From NCBI RefSeq assembly GCF_017355955.1, contig NZ_JAFFID010000001.1:1798001-1862000 (forward strand): 64,000 bases of DNA, given 5' to 3'. Made by a program: the position numbers and the translations under genes. Below the pieces are notes generated by a model. It worked only from the letters and a program-made list of their open reading frames with translations, made no database searches and was not told where the DNA came from. The DNA comes from Sabulibacter ruber (lineage in GTDB: Bacteria > Bacteroidota > Bacteroidia > Cytophagales > Hymenobacteraceae). Shown one piece after another: positions 9,301 to 18,331 of the stretch (its first letter is position 1; each line of letters begins with the position of its first letter).

Positions 9301-12300
9301 ATGACCGCTCCGCCTTTCTGGGTCAAGTGGATATTACCAAGGCTTTCTGCTGCACAAACGGTAAGGTATCTACTCTTTCTCAGCCTACTTTATCTTCTTT
9401 CTGCCTGCTCTCAGAAAAGTAAACCAGACAAGGTTCTGTTATTCTACAACCATTCTAAAGGAGAGCAACCCATTCAGGGTTACCTGGAAGAGATTCAGAT
9501 ACAAGCCGCCAAGCAACAAATCTTAGTTGATCTAACAGATAACGCATCTCATTTCAACCAACAAAATCTAGAACAGTACCAGGCGGTCATTTTCTTCAGA
9601 ACCTCAGGCGAAAAACTTAACAAAGCCCAAAAAAGAAGTTTTGCTTCATTTATACAGGAAGGCGGTGGCTTTATTGGCATAGATGCCGCTTTAGAGAATC
9701 CGCAAGATTGGGAATGGTACGCCTACCTGTTGCAAACTGGGTTAAATAGCACCCTCAAAGCCATTCCAGTCGCTTCTGTCCTCCCCGACCAAGAAACAAA
9801 CCCGGTACCGCTGCCTACCCGTTTCCAGTTTCAGGAAAGCCATATCTGCCTTTTACAAACCTCCTCTGAGCCAAGCCAAAACAAGTACTTTCCCTCGCAG
9901 ATAACAGAGGCGATGCACTATGTTCTTGGCAACACAGGCAAAAACAAAGACCTACCGGTTAGCCACCTTCAGGAAAAAAGCCGATACCACGCCAATGTTT
10001 TGTTTGAGGATCTAAAAGACCCCATGGAGCTAAGCATTGCCCCTACCGGGGAGGTGTACATCATCCAACGGAAAGGGGCTTTACTTGTCTTTGATCCTAA
10101 AACTAATACCACTGAGAAGATAGGCACCGTTCCCGTTGATGCCTCAGACGCTGGCCATGGCCTCCATGGGATGGCACTTTCTCCGGATTTCACCCAAACC
10201 AGACACATCTTCCTTTTTCTAACCCCACCCAACAGCAATGGCTCACTAATGCAGGTATGCAGGTACACGCTAAAGGCGGGAAAACTGGATCTGCCCTCAA
10301 AGAAGGTATTGCTGGAGATACCTCTGGATGTAAATGGAAGCGGCCACTTAGGGGGATCGCTTTCCTTTGATGCCGAAGGGCTGTTATACATCTCTACCGG
10401 TGACAACTCCTATGCAAACTTCTCCAGCGGCTTCAGCCCGATGGATGAACGGCCTGGTCATGCCAGCAACGATGCCCAACGCTCAGCCGGTAACACCAAT
10501 GACCTGAGAGGGAAAATTTTACGCATAAAGCCGCTGCCAAACGGTTCCTACTCCATTCCAGAGAGTAACCTATTTCCTAAGGATGGCTCACAAGGAAGAC
10601 CCGAAATTTACGTGATGGGGTGCCGGAACCCTTTCAGAATAGCCGTAGACAAACCAACCGGAACTCTATACTGGGGCGAGGTAGGGCCTGATGCCGGCAA
10701 AGACAGCACGCGCGGCTCCCAGGGATATGACGAGATAAACCAGGTCAGGAAAGCGTGCAACAACGGATGGCCTTACTTCATAGGGAAGAATGCTCCTTAT
10801 GCTGAGTATAATTTCGCCTCAGGCAAGATAGGAGCCTTGTTCAACCCCAATGCCCCCGTTAACAACTCACCCAATAATACTGGCGCCAAAAAGTTGCCCC
10901 CTGCCGCTCCTGCCTTTATTTACTATCCTTATACCCCCTCCAAAGAATTTCCAGAGCTAGGCGAAGGTGCTCGCTGCGCTTTAGGAGGCCCCGTCTATCA
11001 CTACAATCCTCAATCTAAGTCCGCCATAAAATTCCCGGCTTACTATGATGACGTGCTGTTTATAGGCGATTGGTCCAGAAACTGGATCAAAGCGGTGTAC
11101 ATGGACCAGGACCTGAACTACCTGCGCACCGAGGCTTTTATGCCAAACCTTGCCCTCAACCACCCCATTGATTTTGAGTTCGGCCCAGACGGCGCTCTGT
11201 ATGTCTTAGAATTTGGTGATCCGTGGGGCTATCTTCAGGAAAGAGGTAAACTGACCAGAATTGAGTATAATGTTGGGAACCGGCCTCCGGTAGCAGTTGC
11301 CTCGGCCTCCAAAACAACCGGGCAGGCCCCACTCAAGGTTCAGTTCTCAAGCAAAGGCACTTTTGATTACGATGAGGGAGACAAACTTACGTATGAGTGG
11401 ACCTTGAACGGCAAACCATTTGGCGGTAACGCCCCCAACCCTGAATTTACTTTCCATAAACCCGGCCAGTTCCTGGCAGTGCTCTCAGTAACAGACAAAA
11501 GCGGCGCTACCACCCAGAGTTCTCTGAAAGTGACGGTAGGCAAAACCTTACCAGCTCTTAGAATTGCCTCTAACGCCAATCAATCCTTCTACTGGGACAA
11601 TGAAGTATTCGGGTACCAGGTGCTGGTTTCAAACCAACAGCACCAACCAGATAAAGCGAATCTGAGAGTCACGTTAGACTACCTCCCGGAAGGGAAAGAC
11701 TTACCAGGTTTGCCCCTGCAGAGCAAAGAAACCACCGCTTTGAAGGTGAACAAGGGAGAGCAACTTCTGCGCAAAAACGATTGCAAGTCTTGCCACATGA
11801 AAGACGAAGAAGGGTACGGCCCTGCCTTTTTAGCCGTGGCCAGCAAGTATAAGCCTACCACTAAAACTGTCTCGGAGCTGGCCAATAAAGTCATCAATGG
11901 CGGCGGCGGTGTGTGGGGAGAGCACTCCATGAACGCGCATCCGCAGCTTTCAAAAGAAGATGCCGACGCTTTAGTCCAGTATATTCTTTCCCTTTCCACC
12001 CCTGAACTTACTTCGCTTCCTTCTGAAGGGAATTTACTGCTAGACAAGCACCAAGGCAATGGCCCTACCGGGAAGTACATTTTAACTGCTTCCTATGCAG
12101 AGAATGGGGCTAACGGAGAAGAAGCCTTTACAACTTCCCGTAAGATAATCCTTCGGCATCCGCGCGTGGAATCCTATGATTTTGATGGGTACACCGATGT
12201 GTCGCAGGGCTCTTCTGGAAACAACCATTTTATAGAGAGTAAAGAACAAGGTGGGTACCTGGTGCTCAAGAATATAGATCTGCACCAAATAAGTCACCTA

Positions 12301-12588
12301 ACCTTCAACTACTCGGCCTTAGAAAACGGTGGGCTCATTGAAGTGAGGGCCGGGTCTCCGGAGGGATTTCTAATTGGGCAGCTTAATTTTACCCCTACAG
12401 GCAGTTGGAAACAATGGCGTGAACAAAATGCATTGCTGAAGAACCCGGGAGGCAAACCCGATTTGTACCTCGTTTTCAAACGCAAGGCGTTACTGAAACC
12501 AAGTCAAGTCCGGTTGCGCTGGATAGAATTCCACCGGAAGAAACCAGTAGCTACCACCTCAAAATGGGTCACGGCCATCTCCTCCTGA
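9301..12588 (+). CDS. Multidomain lipoprotein: ThuA-like, glucose/sorbosone dehydrogenase, PKD, cytochrome c, CBM
   Basis: A 1095-residue exported protein. A lipoprotein signal peptide ends in LLSAC with the lipidated Cys at 36. Domains in order: ThuA/glutamine-amidotransferase-like (about 45-200); a beta-propeller glucose/sorbosone-dehydrogenase domain (about 223-660) with GRPEIYVMGCRNPFRIAVD and FEFGPDGALYVLEFG; a PKD domain (about 666-745); a c-type cytochrome with one haem site CKSCH (828-832) and a likely Met ligand near 877; and a C-terminal CBM6-like beta-sandwich (about 956-1085). Such fusions are frequent in Bacteroidota and are thought to oxidise sugars in the periplasm, passing electrons to the attached cytochrome. 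The real substrate is unknown. A strong terminator follows. Confidence 0.88.
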   Translation: MTAPPFWVKWILPRLSAAQTVRYLLFLSLLYLLSACSQKSKPDKVLLFYNHSKGEQPIQGYLEEIQIQAAKQQILVDLTDNASHFNQQNLEQYQAVIFFRTSGEKLNKAQKRSFASFIQEGGGFIGIDAALENPQDWEWYAYLLQTGLNSTLKAIPVASVLPDQETNPVPLPTRFQFQESHICLLQTSSEPSQNKYFPSQITEAMHYVLGNTGKNKDLPVSHLQEKSRYHANVLFEDLKDPMELSIAPTGEVYIIQRKGALLVFDPKTNTTEKIGTVPVDASDAGHGLHGMALSPDFTQTRHIFLFLTPPNSNGSLMQVCRYTLKAGKLDLPSKKVLLEIPLDVNGSGHLGGSLSFDAEGLLYISTGDNSYANFSSGFSPMDERPGHASNDAQRSAGNTNDLRGKILRIKPLPNGSYSIPESNLFPKDGSQGRPEIYVMGCRNPFRIAVDKPTGTLYWGEVGPDAGKDSTRGSQGYDEINQVRKACNNGWPYFIGKNAPYAEYNFASGKIGALFNPNAPVNNSPNNTGAKKLPPAAPAFIYYPYTPSKEFPELGEGARCALGGPVYHYNPQSKSAIKFPAYYDDVLFIGDWSRNWIKAVYMDQDLNYLRTEAFMPNLALNHPIDFEFGPDGALYVLEFGDPWGYLQERGKLTRIEYNVGNRPPVAVASASKTTGQAPLKVQFSSKGTFDYDEGDKLTYEWTLNGKPFGGNAPNPEFTFHKPGQFLAVLSVTDKSGATTQSSLKVTVGKTLPALRIASNANQSFYWDNEVFGYQVLVSNQQHQPDKANLRVTLDYLPEGKDLPGLPLQSKETTALKVNKGEQLLRKNDCKSCHMKDEEGYGPAFLAVASKYKPTTKTVSELANKVINGGGGVWGEHSMNAHPQLSKEDADALVQYILSLSTPELTSLPSEGNLLLDKHQGNGPTGKYILTASYAENGANGEEAFTTSRKIILRHPRVESYDFDGYTDVSQGSSGNNHFIESKEQGGYLVLKNIDLHQISHLTFNYSALENGGLIEVRAGSPEGFLIGQLNFTPTGSWKQWREQNALLKNPGGKPDLYLVFKRKALLKPSQVRLRWIEFHRKKPVATTSKWVTAISS

Positions 12589-12630
12589 AGTAATACAAGC
12601 CTGAGATAGCTCTACACCGCTGAGACACAA

Positions 12631-12690
12631 AAGCGCCCTCCCGTTTTAGCCTGGTTTCTATAAAACCAGCCCGAAAACAGAAGGGCGCTT
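12631..12690. terminator. Bidirectional hairpin terminator
   Basis: A long stem-loop between convergent genes. The left arm begins AAGCGCCCT (12631) and ends CTGGTTT; the right arm begins AAACCAG and ends AGGGCGCTT (12690), with a few mismatches in the middle and A/T-rich inner parts. It lies 42 bases after the lipoprotein gene and about 150 bases beyond the end of the minus-strand GT-C gene, so it probably ends transcription mainly from the left. Confidence 0.75.
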
Positions 12691-12841
12691 CCTGAGGTTA
12701 CAAATCCTAGAGTTGTCCTCTATAAGTCTATCTCAACCAATCAAAAGCCAATATTCTGTTTTTCACTCGTTTACTGAAAAACACATCCTAAACAGAAAAC
12801 CAGAAGTTCACCTTGATCCCTATCCCATAAGCAAGTGTGCT

Positions 12842-14518
12842 TTATTGAGCAAGCTGGAAGAGGGACACTACGGTTTCCTTCTGATTGAATTTAGGACCCA
12901 AGTTTTCTCCAAAGGAAGAGAAAGAAGGCTCCAGCATTTTGCCGGGCACTAAGCTCTTTTCGAAATACCAGGCAGGCTGCCCAATAAACCCTCCGATGTT
13001 GTTCCTTACATGGGTATGATACAAGTACCATAACCGGTTATGGTTTTTGATCTCCCCAAAACCCGTAGAAAGTTTGCCGAGATACTCGGCATAGGAAGTT
13101 GAGTTGGTTTTCAGATCTTGGCCCTCTACGGCAGTGTACTTCAGGTTATAGGCCTCCTTGTAGTAAAGGTAGGCGTGCCACATATTCCAGTACACGTACA
13201 CCGCATCGCCCTCTTTATAGTGCTCATTGATAAACAGCAGGGCCTCCCGGTTCGCCTCTTTCTTGTAGAAGTTCTCTGTGTTAAGCGCCTCTTTGATCGC
13301 ATTCCAACCCGGTGCTGCCAAAAGCAACAAGCATAGAACTAACCTAACGGGTAGGTGCTTAGGCAAGAATTCCCATAAACTTTGCGCTCCGTAAGAAATA
13401 AACAGGATAAACATGGGTGCTAAAAACAAGACAAAGCGCTCATGAAAAGGGTAGAATTTCAACCCAGAAGCCAACAGTGTCAACAGAACGGGGAAAGCCA
13501 GCACCGAGAACTTCTTAAAGTTATTTTTAGCCATCAATACCACCCCTACCCCCATGAGCAGTAAAGGCAATAGCCTAAGCTGCACCAGTATAAAAGACAA
13601 GGCTCCGGTGAATCTTATCTTCTGGCCCAGAGGATGTTTGACCAAGGCATTGGTTTTATGAAAGAACCACTCAAAGTCCCCCACAGAAGTAGGAAGTAAA
13701 GGCATATAGGCGTGGTAGACTTTCTCGAAGAAGACGGTCAGCCAGCCAGAGTCCTGGTAGCGGCCCAGGTAGAGCAGGTAGACGGCCGCGAAGCTCGCCA
13801 GCCAGGGCAGGAAGGCCGGCGCGTAGCCCAGCGCCGCCCGCCAGCCCCCCTCCCGCAGCGCCCCCAGGCCCACCGCGCCGGCCACCCCGGCCAGCACGAA
13901 CACCGACGAGTAGGAGAACCAGGGCAGCAGCGCCCCCCACAGGCCCCAGGCCCAGAGCGGGAGCCGCCCCCGCCGCTGGCGCGCGTACAGCCACAGGCCC
14001 AGCACCGAGGCCAGCAGCTCGGTGCTGTACTGCTTGGCCTCCACGGCGTGGTAGACCGCCGGCCCGGCCAGCGCCAGCAGCGCCAGGGCCAGCAGCGCCG
14101 CCCAGGGCCGCAGGAAGTGCCGGGCCACCGGCGCGAAGAGCCCCAGCGCCGCCACCCCGCACAGCAGCGGGAACAGGCGCAGGGCCAGCTCGCCCTTGCC
14201 CAGCAGCTCCACGGCCAGGCGCTCGGCCCACAGGAAGGCCAGCGGCGCCTTCTGCTCGTAGGCCAGCGGGCCGGCCGCCAGCTCCCCGAAGCCCATCCGC
14301 ACCAGGCTCACGGCCAGGTAGAGCTCGTCGCGCCACAGCGAGCGGTTGTCCAACAGGTGGAACACCCGCAGCAGCGCCCCGGCCGCCAGCACCGCCCACG
14401 TGAGCGCCCGCAGCAGGCGCCCCGGACCGGCGGAAGCGGGCTCAACGGGAGAGACAGGAAGGACAGGATGCTCTGCTACCGCTGGTCCAGACTGGTAAAT
14501 TGAAGCCATATCATACAA
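12842..14518 (-). CDS. GT-C membrane glycosyltransferase (GT39/ArnT-like), third of three tandem copies
   Basis: A 558-residue polytopic protein. After an N-terminal cytoplasmic tail and the first membrane segment comes LLDNRSLWRDELYLA, whose Asp-Glu pair in the first periplasmic loop is the catalytic hallmark of PMT/ArnT-type enzymes. About ten further hydrophobic segments and a soluble C-terminal domain (KEGDAVYVYWNMWHAYLYY) follow. Such enzymes take a sugar from a polyprenyl phosphate and attach it to a periplasmic acceptor. Residues 18-266 are encoded by an extremely GC-rich block nearly identical to the next gene, whereas the C-terminal half has normal composition and diverges. Its start lies 2 bases after the stop of the preceding copy, implying co-transcription. 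ATG 14509 is an alternative start. Confidence 0.83.
   Translation of the reverse strand: MYDMASIYQSGPAVAEHPVLPVSPVEPASAGPGRLLRALTWAVLAAGALLRVFHLLDNRSLWRDELYLAVSLVRMGFGELAAGPLAYEQKAPLAFLWAERLAVELLGKGELALRLFPLLCGVAALGLFAPVARHFLRPWAALLALALLALAGPAVYHAVEAKQYSTELLASVLGLWLYARQRRGRLPLWAWGLWGALLPWFSYSSVFVLAGVAGAVGLGALREGGWRAALGYAPAFLPWLASFAAVYLLYLGRYQDSGWLTVFFEKVYHAYMPLLPTSVGDFEWFFHKTNALVKHPLGQKIRFTGALSFILVQLRLLPLLLMGVGVVLMAKNNFKKFSVLAFPVLLTLLASGLKFYPFHERFVLFLAPMFILFISYGAQSLWEFLPKHLPVRLVLCLLLLAAPGWNAIKEALNTENFYKKEANREALLFINEHYKEGDAVYVYWNMWHAYLYYKEAYNLKYTAVEGQDLKTNSTSYAEYLGKLSTGFGEIKNHNRLWYLYHTHVRNNIGGFIGQPAWYFEKSLVPGKMLEPSFSSFGENLGPKFNQKETVVSLFQLAQ
13722..14467. repeat. GC-rich repeat block, copy A
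   Basis: This 746-bp segment matches 15401-16146 with about seven single-base differences counted by eye (about 99% identity). Inside it nearly every third codon position is G or C, whereas the sequence on both sides has ordinary composition. It codes for the N-terminal half of the GT-C gene. Long open frames in other phases here are a by-product of the lack of AT-rich stop codons. Confidence 0.92.
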
Positions 14519-14520
14519 GA

Positions 14521-16179
14521 TTATTGGGCTAGTTGAAACAAGGATACCACTGTATCGCCACCTTTATACCTTTCCCCTGCCCTTTGGCCCAGCCCAGAGA
14601 AAGTTTTCTCCAGGCCCTCCCCTACTACATAGTCTTTGTGGTGATACCAGGTAGGTTGATCCACGTAGTCTCCAATGTTTATCCGCAGGTAAGAATCATA
14701 CAGGAACCACAACCGGTCCTTGTCCTTGATCTTCTGGATACCGGGGTCGAGATTCTTCAGGTACTCGGCGTGGTTTGCGGAAGAAGTCTTCAGATCCTGG
14801 CCCTCTATGGCGGTGTACTTCAGGTTATAGGCCTCCTTGTAGTAAAGGTAGGCGTGCCACATATTCCAGTATATGTACACCGCATCGCCCTCTTTATAGT
14901 GCTCATTGATGAACAGCAGACTCTCCCTGTTCTTTTGGTGGTTAAGAAAATGTTCCGGGTACAACACTTCCCGCGTGGCATTGTAGAGCAGAGGTGCCAT
15001 CAGTAAGGCGACCAATACTGCCTTCACTGCTTTATTGCCAGAAAAGAAACCCACAATCTTCTGGGCGCTGTACCCGATAAATAGAATAAAAACAGGGGCA
15101 AGAAACAGCACCAGTCGCTCATAAAAGGGGTAAAACTTAAGGGCGGATGCCAACAGGGTCAAGAGAACGGGGAAAGCCAGTACCGAGAAATTCCGAAAGT
15201 TATTTTTGGCCATCAACAGCATGCCAGCCACTAAAAGAACCAACGGGAAAAGTCTCAACGCCACAAAAGCGGTCGGGGAAGCAACGGTGAATTTGAAGTA
15301 TTGGCCTAAAGGATTTTTTGCCAGTTCGTTCGCCTTTTCAAATAACCATTGGGCAATCACCCCAGGGGAGAACGAAAGCGGGAGATAAGCCCGGCAGTAC
15401 TTCTCGAAGAAGACGGTCAGCCAGCCGGAGTCCTGGTAGCGGCCCAGGTAGAGCAGGTAGACGGCCGCGAAGCTCGCCAGCCAGGGCAGGAAGGCCGGCG
15501 CGTAGCCCAGCGCCGCCCGCCAGCCCCCCTCCCGCAGCGCCCCCAGGCCCACCGCGCCGGCCACCCCGGCCAGCACGAACACCGACGAGTAGGAGAACCA
15601 GGGCAGCAGCGCCCCCCACAGGCCCCAGGCCCAGAGCGGGAGCCGCCCCCGCCGCTGGCGCGCGTACAGCCACAGGCCCAGCACCGAGGCCAGCAGCTCG
15701 GTGCTGTACTGCTTGGCCTCCACGGCGTGGTAGACCGCCGGCCCGGCCAGCGCCAGCAGCGCCAGGGCCAGCAGCGCCGCCCAGGGCCGCAGGAAGTGCC
15801 GGGCCACCGGCGCGAAGAGCCCCAGCGCCGCCACCCCGCACAGCAGCGGGAACAGGCGCAGGGCCAGCTCGCCCTTGCCCAGCAGCTCCACGGCCAGGCG
15901 CTCGGCCCACAGGAAGCCCAGCGGCGCCTTCTGCTCGTAGGCCAACGGGCCGGCCGCCAGCTCCCCGAAGCCCATCCGCACCAGGCTCACGGCCAGGTAG
16001 AGCTCGTCGCGCCACAGCGAGCGGTTGTCCACCAGGTGGAACACCCGCAGCAGCGCCCCGGCCGCCAGCACCGCCCACGTGAGCGCCCGCAGCAGGCGGC
16101 CCGGACCGGCGGAAGCGGGCTCAACAGGCGAGACAGGAAGGACAGGCAGTACAGGAGAAACTCTAAAGGCTAGCGACAT
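14521..16179 (-). CDS. GT-C membrane glycosyltransferase (GT39/ArnT-like), second of three tandem copies
   Basis: A 552-residue paralogue of the two flanking genes. It has the periplasmic-loop motif LVDNRSLWRDELYLA, the EQKAPLGFLWAERLAVELLGKGELALRLFP region, VYHAVEAKQYSTELLAS, then more membrane helices and a soluble tail with KEGDAVYIYWNMWHAYLYY. Expected reaction: transfer of a sugar from polyprenyl-phosphate-sugar to a periplasmic lipid, glycan or protein. Residues about 12-260 come from the GC-rich block shared with the downstream copy. The C-terminal half is only partly similar, with a further identical DNA patch around 14819-14875. It starts 28 bases after the first copy ends. Confidence 0.83.
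   Translation of the reverse strand: MSLAFRVSPVLPVLPVSPVEPASAGPGRLLRALTWAVLAAGALLRVFHLVDNRSLWRDELYLAVSLVRMGFGELAAGPLAYEQKAPLGFLWAERLAVELLGKGELALRLFPLLCGVAALGLFAPVARHFLRPWAALLALALLALAGPAVYHAVEAKQYSTELLASVLGLWLYARQRRGRLPLWAWGLWGALLPWFSYSSVFVLAGVAGAVGLGALREGGWRAALGYAPAFLPWLASFAAVYLLYLGRYQDSGWLTVFFEKYCRAYLPLSFSPGVIAQWLFEKANELAKNPLGQYFKFTVASPTAFVALRLFPLVLLVAGMLLMAKNNFRNFSVLAFPVLLTLLASALKFYPFYERLVLFLAPVFILFIGYSAQKIVGFFSGNKAVKAVLVALLMAPLLYNATREVLYPEHFLNHQKNRESLLFINEHYKEGDAVYIYWNMWHAYLYYKEAYNLKYTAIEGQDLKTSSANHAEYLKNLDPGIQKIKDKDRLWFLYDSYLRINIGDYVDQPTWYHHKDYVVGEGLEKTFSGLGQRAGERYKGGDTVVSLFQLAQ
15401..16146. repeat. GC-rich repeat block, copy B
   Basis: Partner of 13722-14467 at a constant offset of 1679 bases, with no insertion or deletion over 746 bp. 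The visible differences include one giving LGFLW versus LAFLW and one giving LVDNR versus LLDNR. Both block edges are sharp: outside them the two genes quickly lose alignable identity and fall to normal GC. Confidence 0.92.
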
Positions 16180-16207
16180 TCAGGGGATATGATATGAGTG
16201 ACAGGTT

Positions 16208-17905
16208 TTATTTCTGGTAATTGCCAGGAGACTCTTTGCTAACTTCAAAGAGAGCTACTCTCAATTCAGGAGTCTCAAACCCATCAACTTCATATCCCAT
16301 CTCCGAAAATTTCTGATGTAACTTTTTACCTCCAAGTACTTCTTTAAAATACCAAGCCGGCCGATGGTCAAACTCTCCAATCTTTACCCCTCGGTTTTTA
16401 CAATAGATAAGCCATACCCTCTTTGAATCCTTTAAGCCGGTAATCTCCGAGGTCAGTTTCTCAAAGTATTCAGAAGCATCTGCAGAACTAGCCCTGAAAT
16501 CGCTTCCTTCTATGGCATTGAATTTTAGGTTGTAAGAAGTCTTATAGAACTTATAAGGCGTAAGCATGTTCCAATAGACATACACCTGATCACCTTCTTT
16601 ATAGTGATCATTAATAAGCAGAAAAGCATCACGGCAATAGGCTCTCTTGTAACCACCAAAGAGCTCTGGCTGCAGTAATTGCTGGCCTGACACCAAGAAA
16701 CAAGGCATTAAAAGCAACAGAGGTATGGTGAATGCCACCGCCGGGCTTATACGCTTTATGAACGCTCCTATCTGCTGACATCCTAAAGCAATGATCAGGA
16801 TGAATAAGGGAGCGAGAAAAACAGTGAGGCGCTCGTACAAGGGATACAGCTCCAGGGCAGAAGCCACTACTGCCAGTAGGTAAGGCATAACCAAGGCCAA
16901 CAGGAATTTTCGGTCTTTCCTGAAAAACCAGGCAAGTCCAACCAAAATGCAGCCGATGGCTAAAAACGCTCTCTTAAATAAAGCAAGAAGAAAAGCATTT
17001 TGCGTAACAACAGTATTTAAAGTAAGCCCTAACGGATACCTGATCAGCCTGTTTCCTGCTTTCCTGATGGGCCATAGCAAGTCTCGCAAGGACTCCGGAG
17101 GAAACGGCATGAAGCTGCTCCTTACTTTGAAATAATGGATGAGCCAGGCTGAGTCAATGTGTTTTTGGGTAAACAGGAAGTAATTCACTGCAAAACTCAC
17201 CAACCAAATGCCAAATGGTAGGAGGTTCCTTACCATAGAGGACCATTCTTTCCTGCACAAATGATACCCTGTAACTCCGATTGCCATACCAGCCAAGACA
17301 AACACAGAGGCATAGGCAAACCAAAGCACCAGTCCTCCCCAGATACCCCATAGGGTCAGAGAGCTTAACGACTTGGTTTTGTGGTAGCGGGTGTAAAGGT
17401 ACAGGCAGGTAATGGAGGCGAGCACCTCAGTACTGTATTGTTTGATTTCAACCCCATGGTACACCAAAGGCGGGGCAAGCGCCAATATGCCCATCGCAAT
17501 GGCTACCCCATAAGGTTTCAAGAAGTATGAGCAGACCTTCCTAAACAGAAACAAAGACGCAATTCCGCATAGGAAGGGGAAAAACCTGAGTGCCAACTCA
17601 CTCTTCCCAAATACCATCACAGCAAGTTTACAGAACAGGAGGAACCCTAAAGGGGCCTTTTGCTCATATTCCAGTTCTGTGAAAAGCAGATCGCTCAGGT
17701 CTTTGTTAATAAGACTGGAAGCCAGGTAGATTTCATCTAGCCAAAGAGATCTGTTATCAAGGTAGTGGAACACCCTGAGGAACACCCCAGCCAAAAGAAA
17801 AGCCCAGACCATTGTCTTCCACCCGAGACCGAACCCCACTTTTGCGGAAGCACTTGGAAGATTTTCGTACACTAGCACAGGGGCACTCTCTACTTTTAAC
17901 GGCAT
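16208..17905 (-). CDS. GT-C membrane glycosyltransferase (GT39/ArnT-like), first of three tandem copies
   Basis: A 565-residue member of the same family, with ordinary base composition throughout. It keeps YLDNRSLWLDEIYLA, EYEQKAPLGFLLF, KSELALRFFPFLCG, VYHGVEIKQYSTEVLAS and the C-terminal KEGDQVYVYWNM segment. These are exactly the positions conserved in the two GC-rich paralogues, so the protein-level family existed before the GC-rich block arose. Predicted location: cytoplasmic membrane with the active site outside. It is the promoter-proximal gene of the three-gene minus-strand operon. The acceptor is unknown; having three copies suggests successive or alternative additions. Confidence 0.85.
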   Translation of the reverse strand: MPLKVESAPVLVYENLPSASAKVGFGLGWKTMVWAFLLAGVFLRVFHYLDNRSLWLDEIYLASSLINKDLSDLLFTELEYEQKAPLGFLLFCKLAVMVFGKSELALRFFPFLCGIASLFLFRKVCSYFLKPYGVAIAMGILALAPPLVYHGVEIKQYSTEVLASITCLYLYTRYHKTKSLSSLTLWGIWGGLVLWFAYASVFVLAGMAIGVTGYHLCRKEWSSMVRNLLPFGIWLVSFAVNYFLFTQKHIDSAWLIHYFKVRSSFMPFPPESLRDLLWPIRKAGNRLIRYPLGLTLNTVVTQNAFLLALFKRAFLAIGCILVGLAWFFRKDRKFLLALVMPYLLAVVASALELYPLYERLTVFLAPLFILIIALGCQQIGAFIKRISPAVAFTIPLLLLMPCFLVSGQQLLQPELFGGYKRAYCRDAFLLINDHYKEGDQVYVYWNMLTPYKFYKTSYNLKFNAIEGSDFRASSADASEYFEKLTSEITGLKDSKRVWLIYCKNRGVKIGEFDHRPAWYFKEVLGGKKLHQKFSEMGYEVDGFETPELRVALFEVSKESPGNYQK

Positions 17906-18331
17906 GGCTTTACAGATGCTATTCTACATTAGTATGATAGAGGTCTGCGCGCCTCTACATATAAACCTTGAAGTGTGGCAAACAGTAGTAGAAATGCTCA
18001 AGCAAAGCCATCATCTAATAAGGGTTCTTGATGAGCTTATCTTGAGCAACTAAATAAACTGCAAAAACAATACCATAATATTACAGTTTAAAGATTAATT
18101 AATACAATTTGTGAATAAAATTGTATCAGGTAGGAAAATGATCAACTCTTACATACTTAATATACTTAGATAAGACACTGATTATCAAATCACAATAATA
18201 CCTGCTCCGCAAGACAAGCGATAAAAATGATTTTGCCACTCTCATGATACGGAAGCGGCTTGAAAAAACTAGCCTACTTTTTGTTAAAAAATATCTTACT
18301 AAAACAACAACATTAAACTTTAGAGAAAAAG
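17906..18331. other. Divergent promoter region
   Basis: 426 AT-rich bases between the GT-C operon (leftward) and the HAD gene (rightward). It must carry promoters for both. I see no exact TTTG/TAnnTTTG pair. The one clear signal is the inverted repeat listed at 18102-18126. Confidence 0.45.
18102..18126. promoter_or_regulatory. Operator-like inverted repeat
   Basis: ATACAATTT (18102-18110) and AAATTGTAT (18118-18126) are perfect 9-bp reverse complements separated by 7 bases. This spacing suits a dimeric DNA-binding regulator. The position between two divergent transcription units supports a control site, but AT-rich sequence produces such repeats by chance. Confidence 0.4.

Noticed and set aside
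13671-14503. Long reading frames on both strands (about 240-270 codons) inside the GC-rich block, copy A
   Set aside because: They arise because GC-rich DNA has few stop codons. Their products are low-complexity Gly/Ala/Arg or Gln/Arg/Pro strings, and the true frame codes for conserved GT-C motifs.
15318-16173. Long reading frames on both strands inside the GC-rich block, copy B
   Set aside because: Same reason as copy A; the near-identical DNA simply repeats the artefact.
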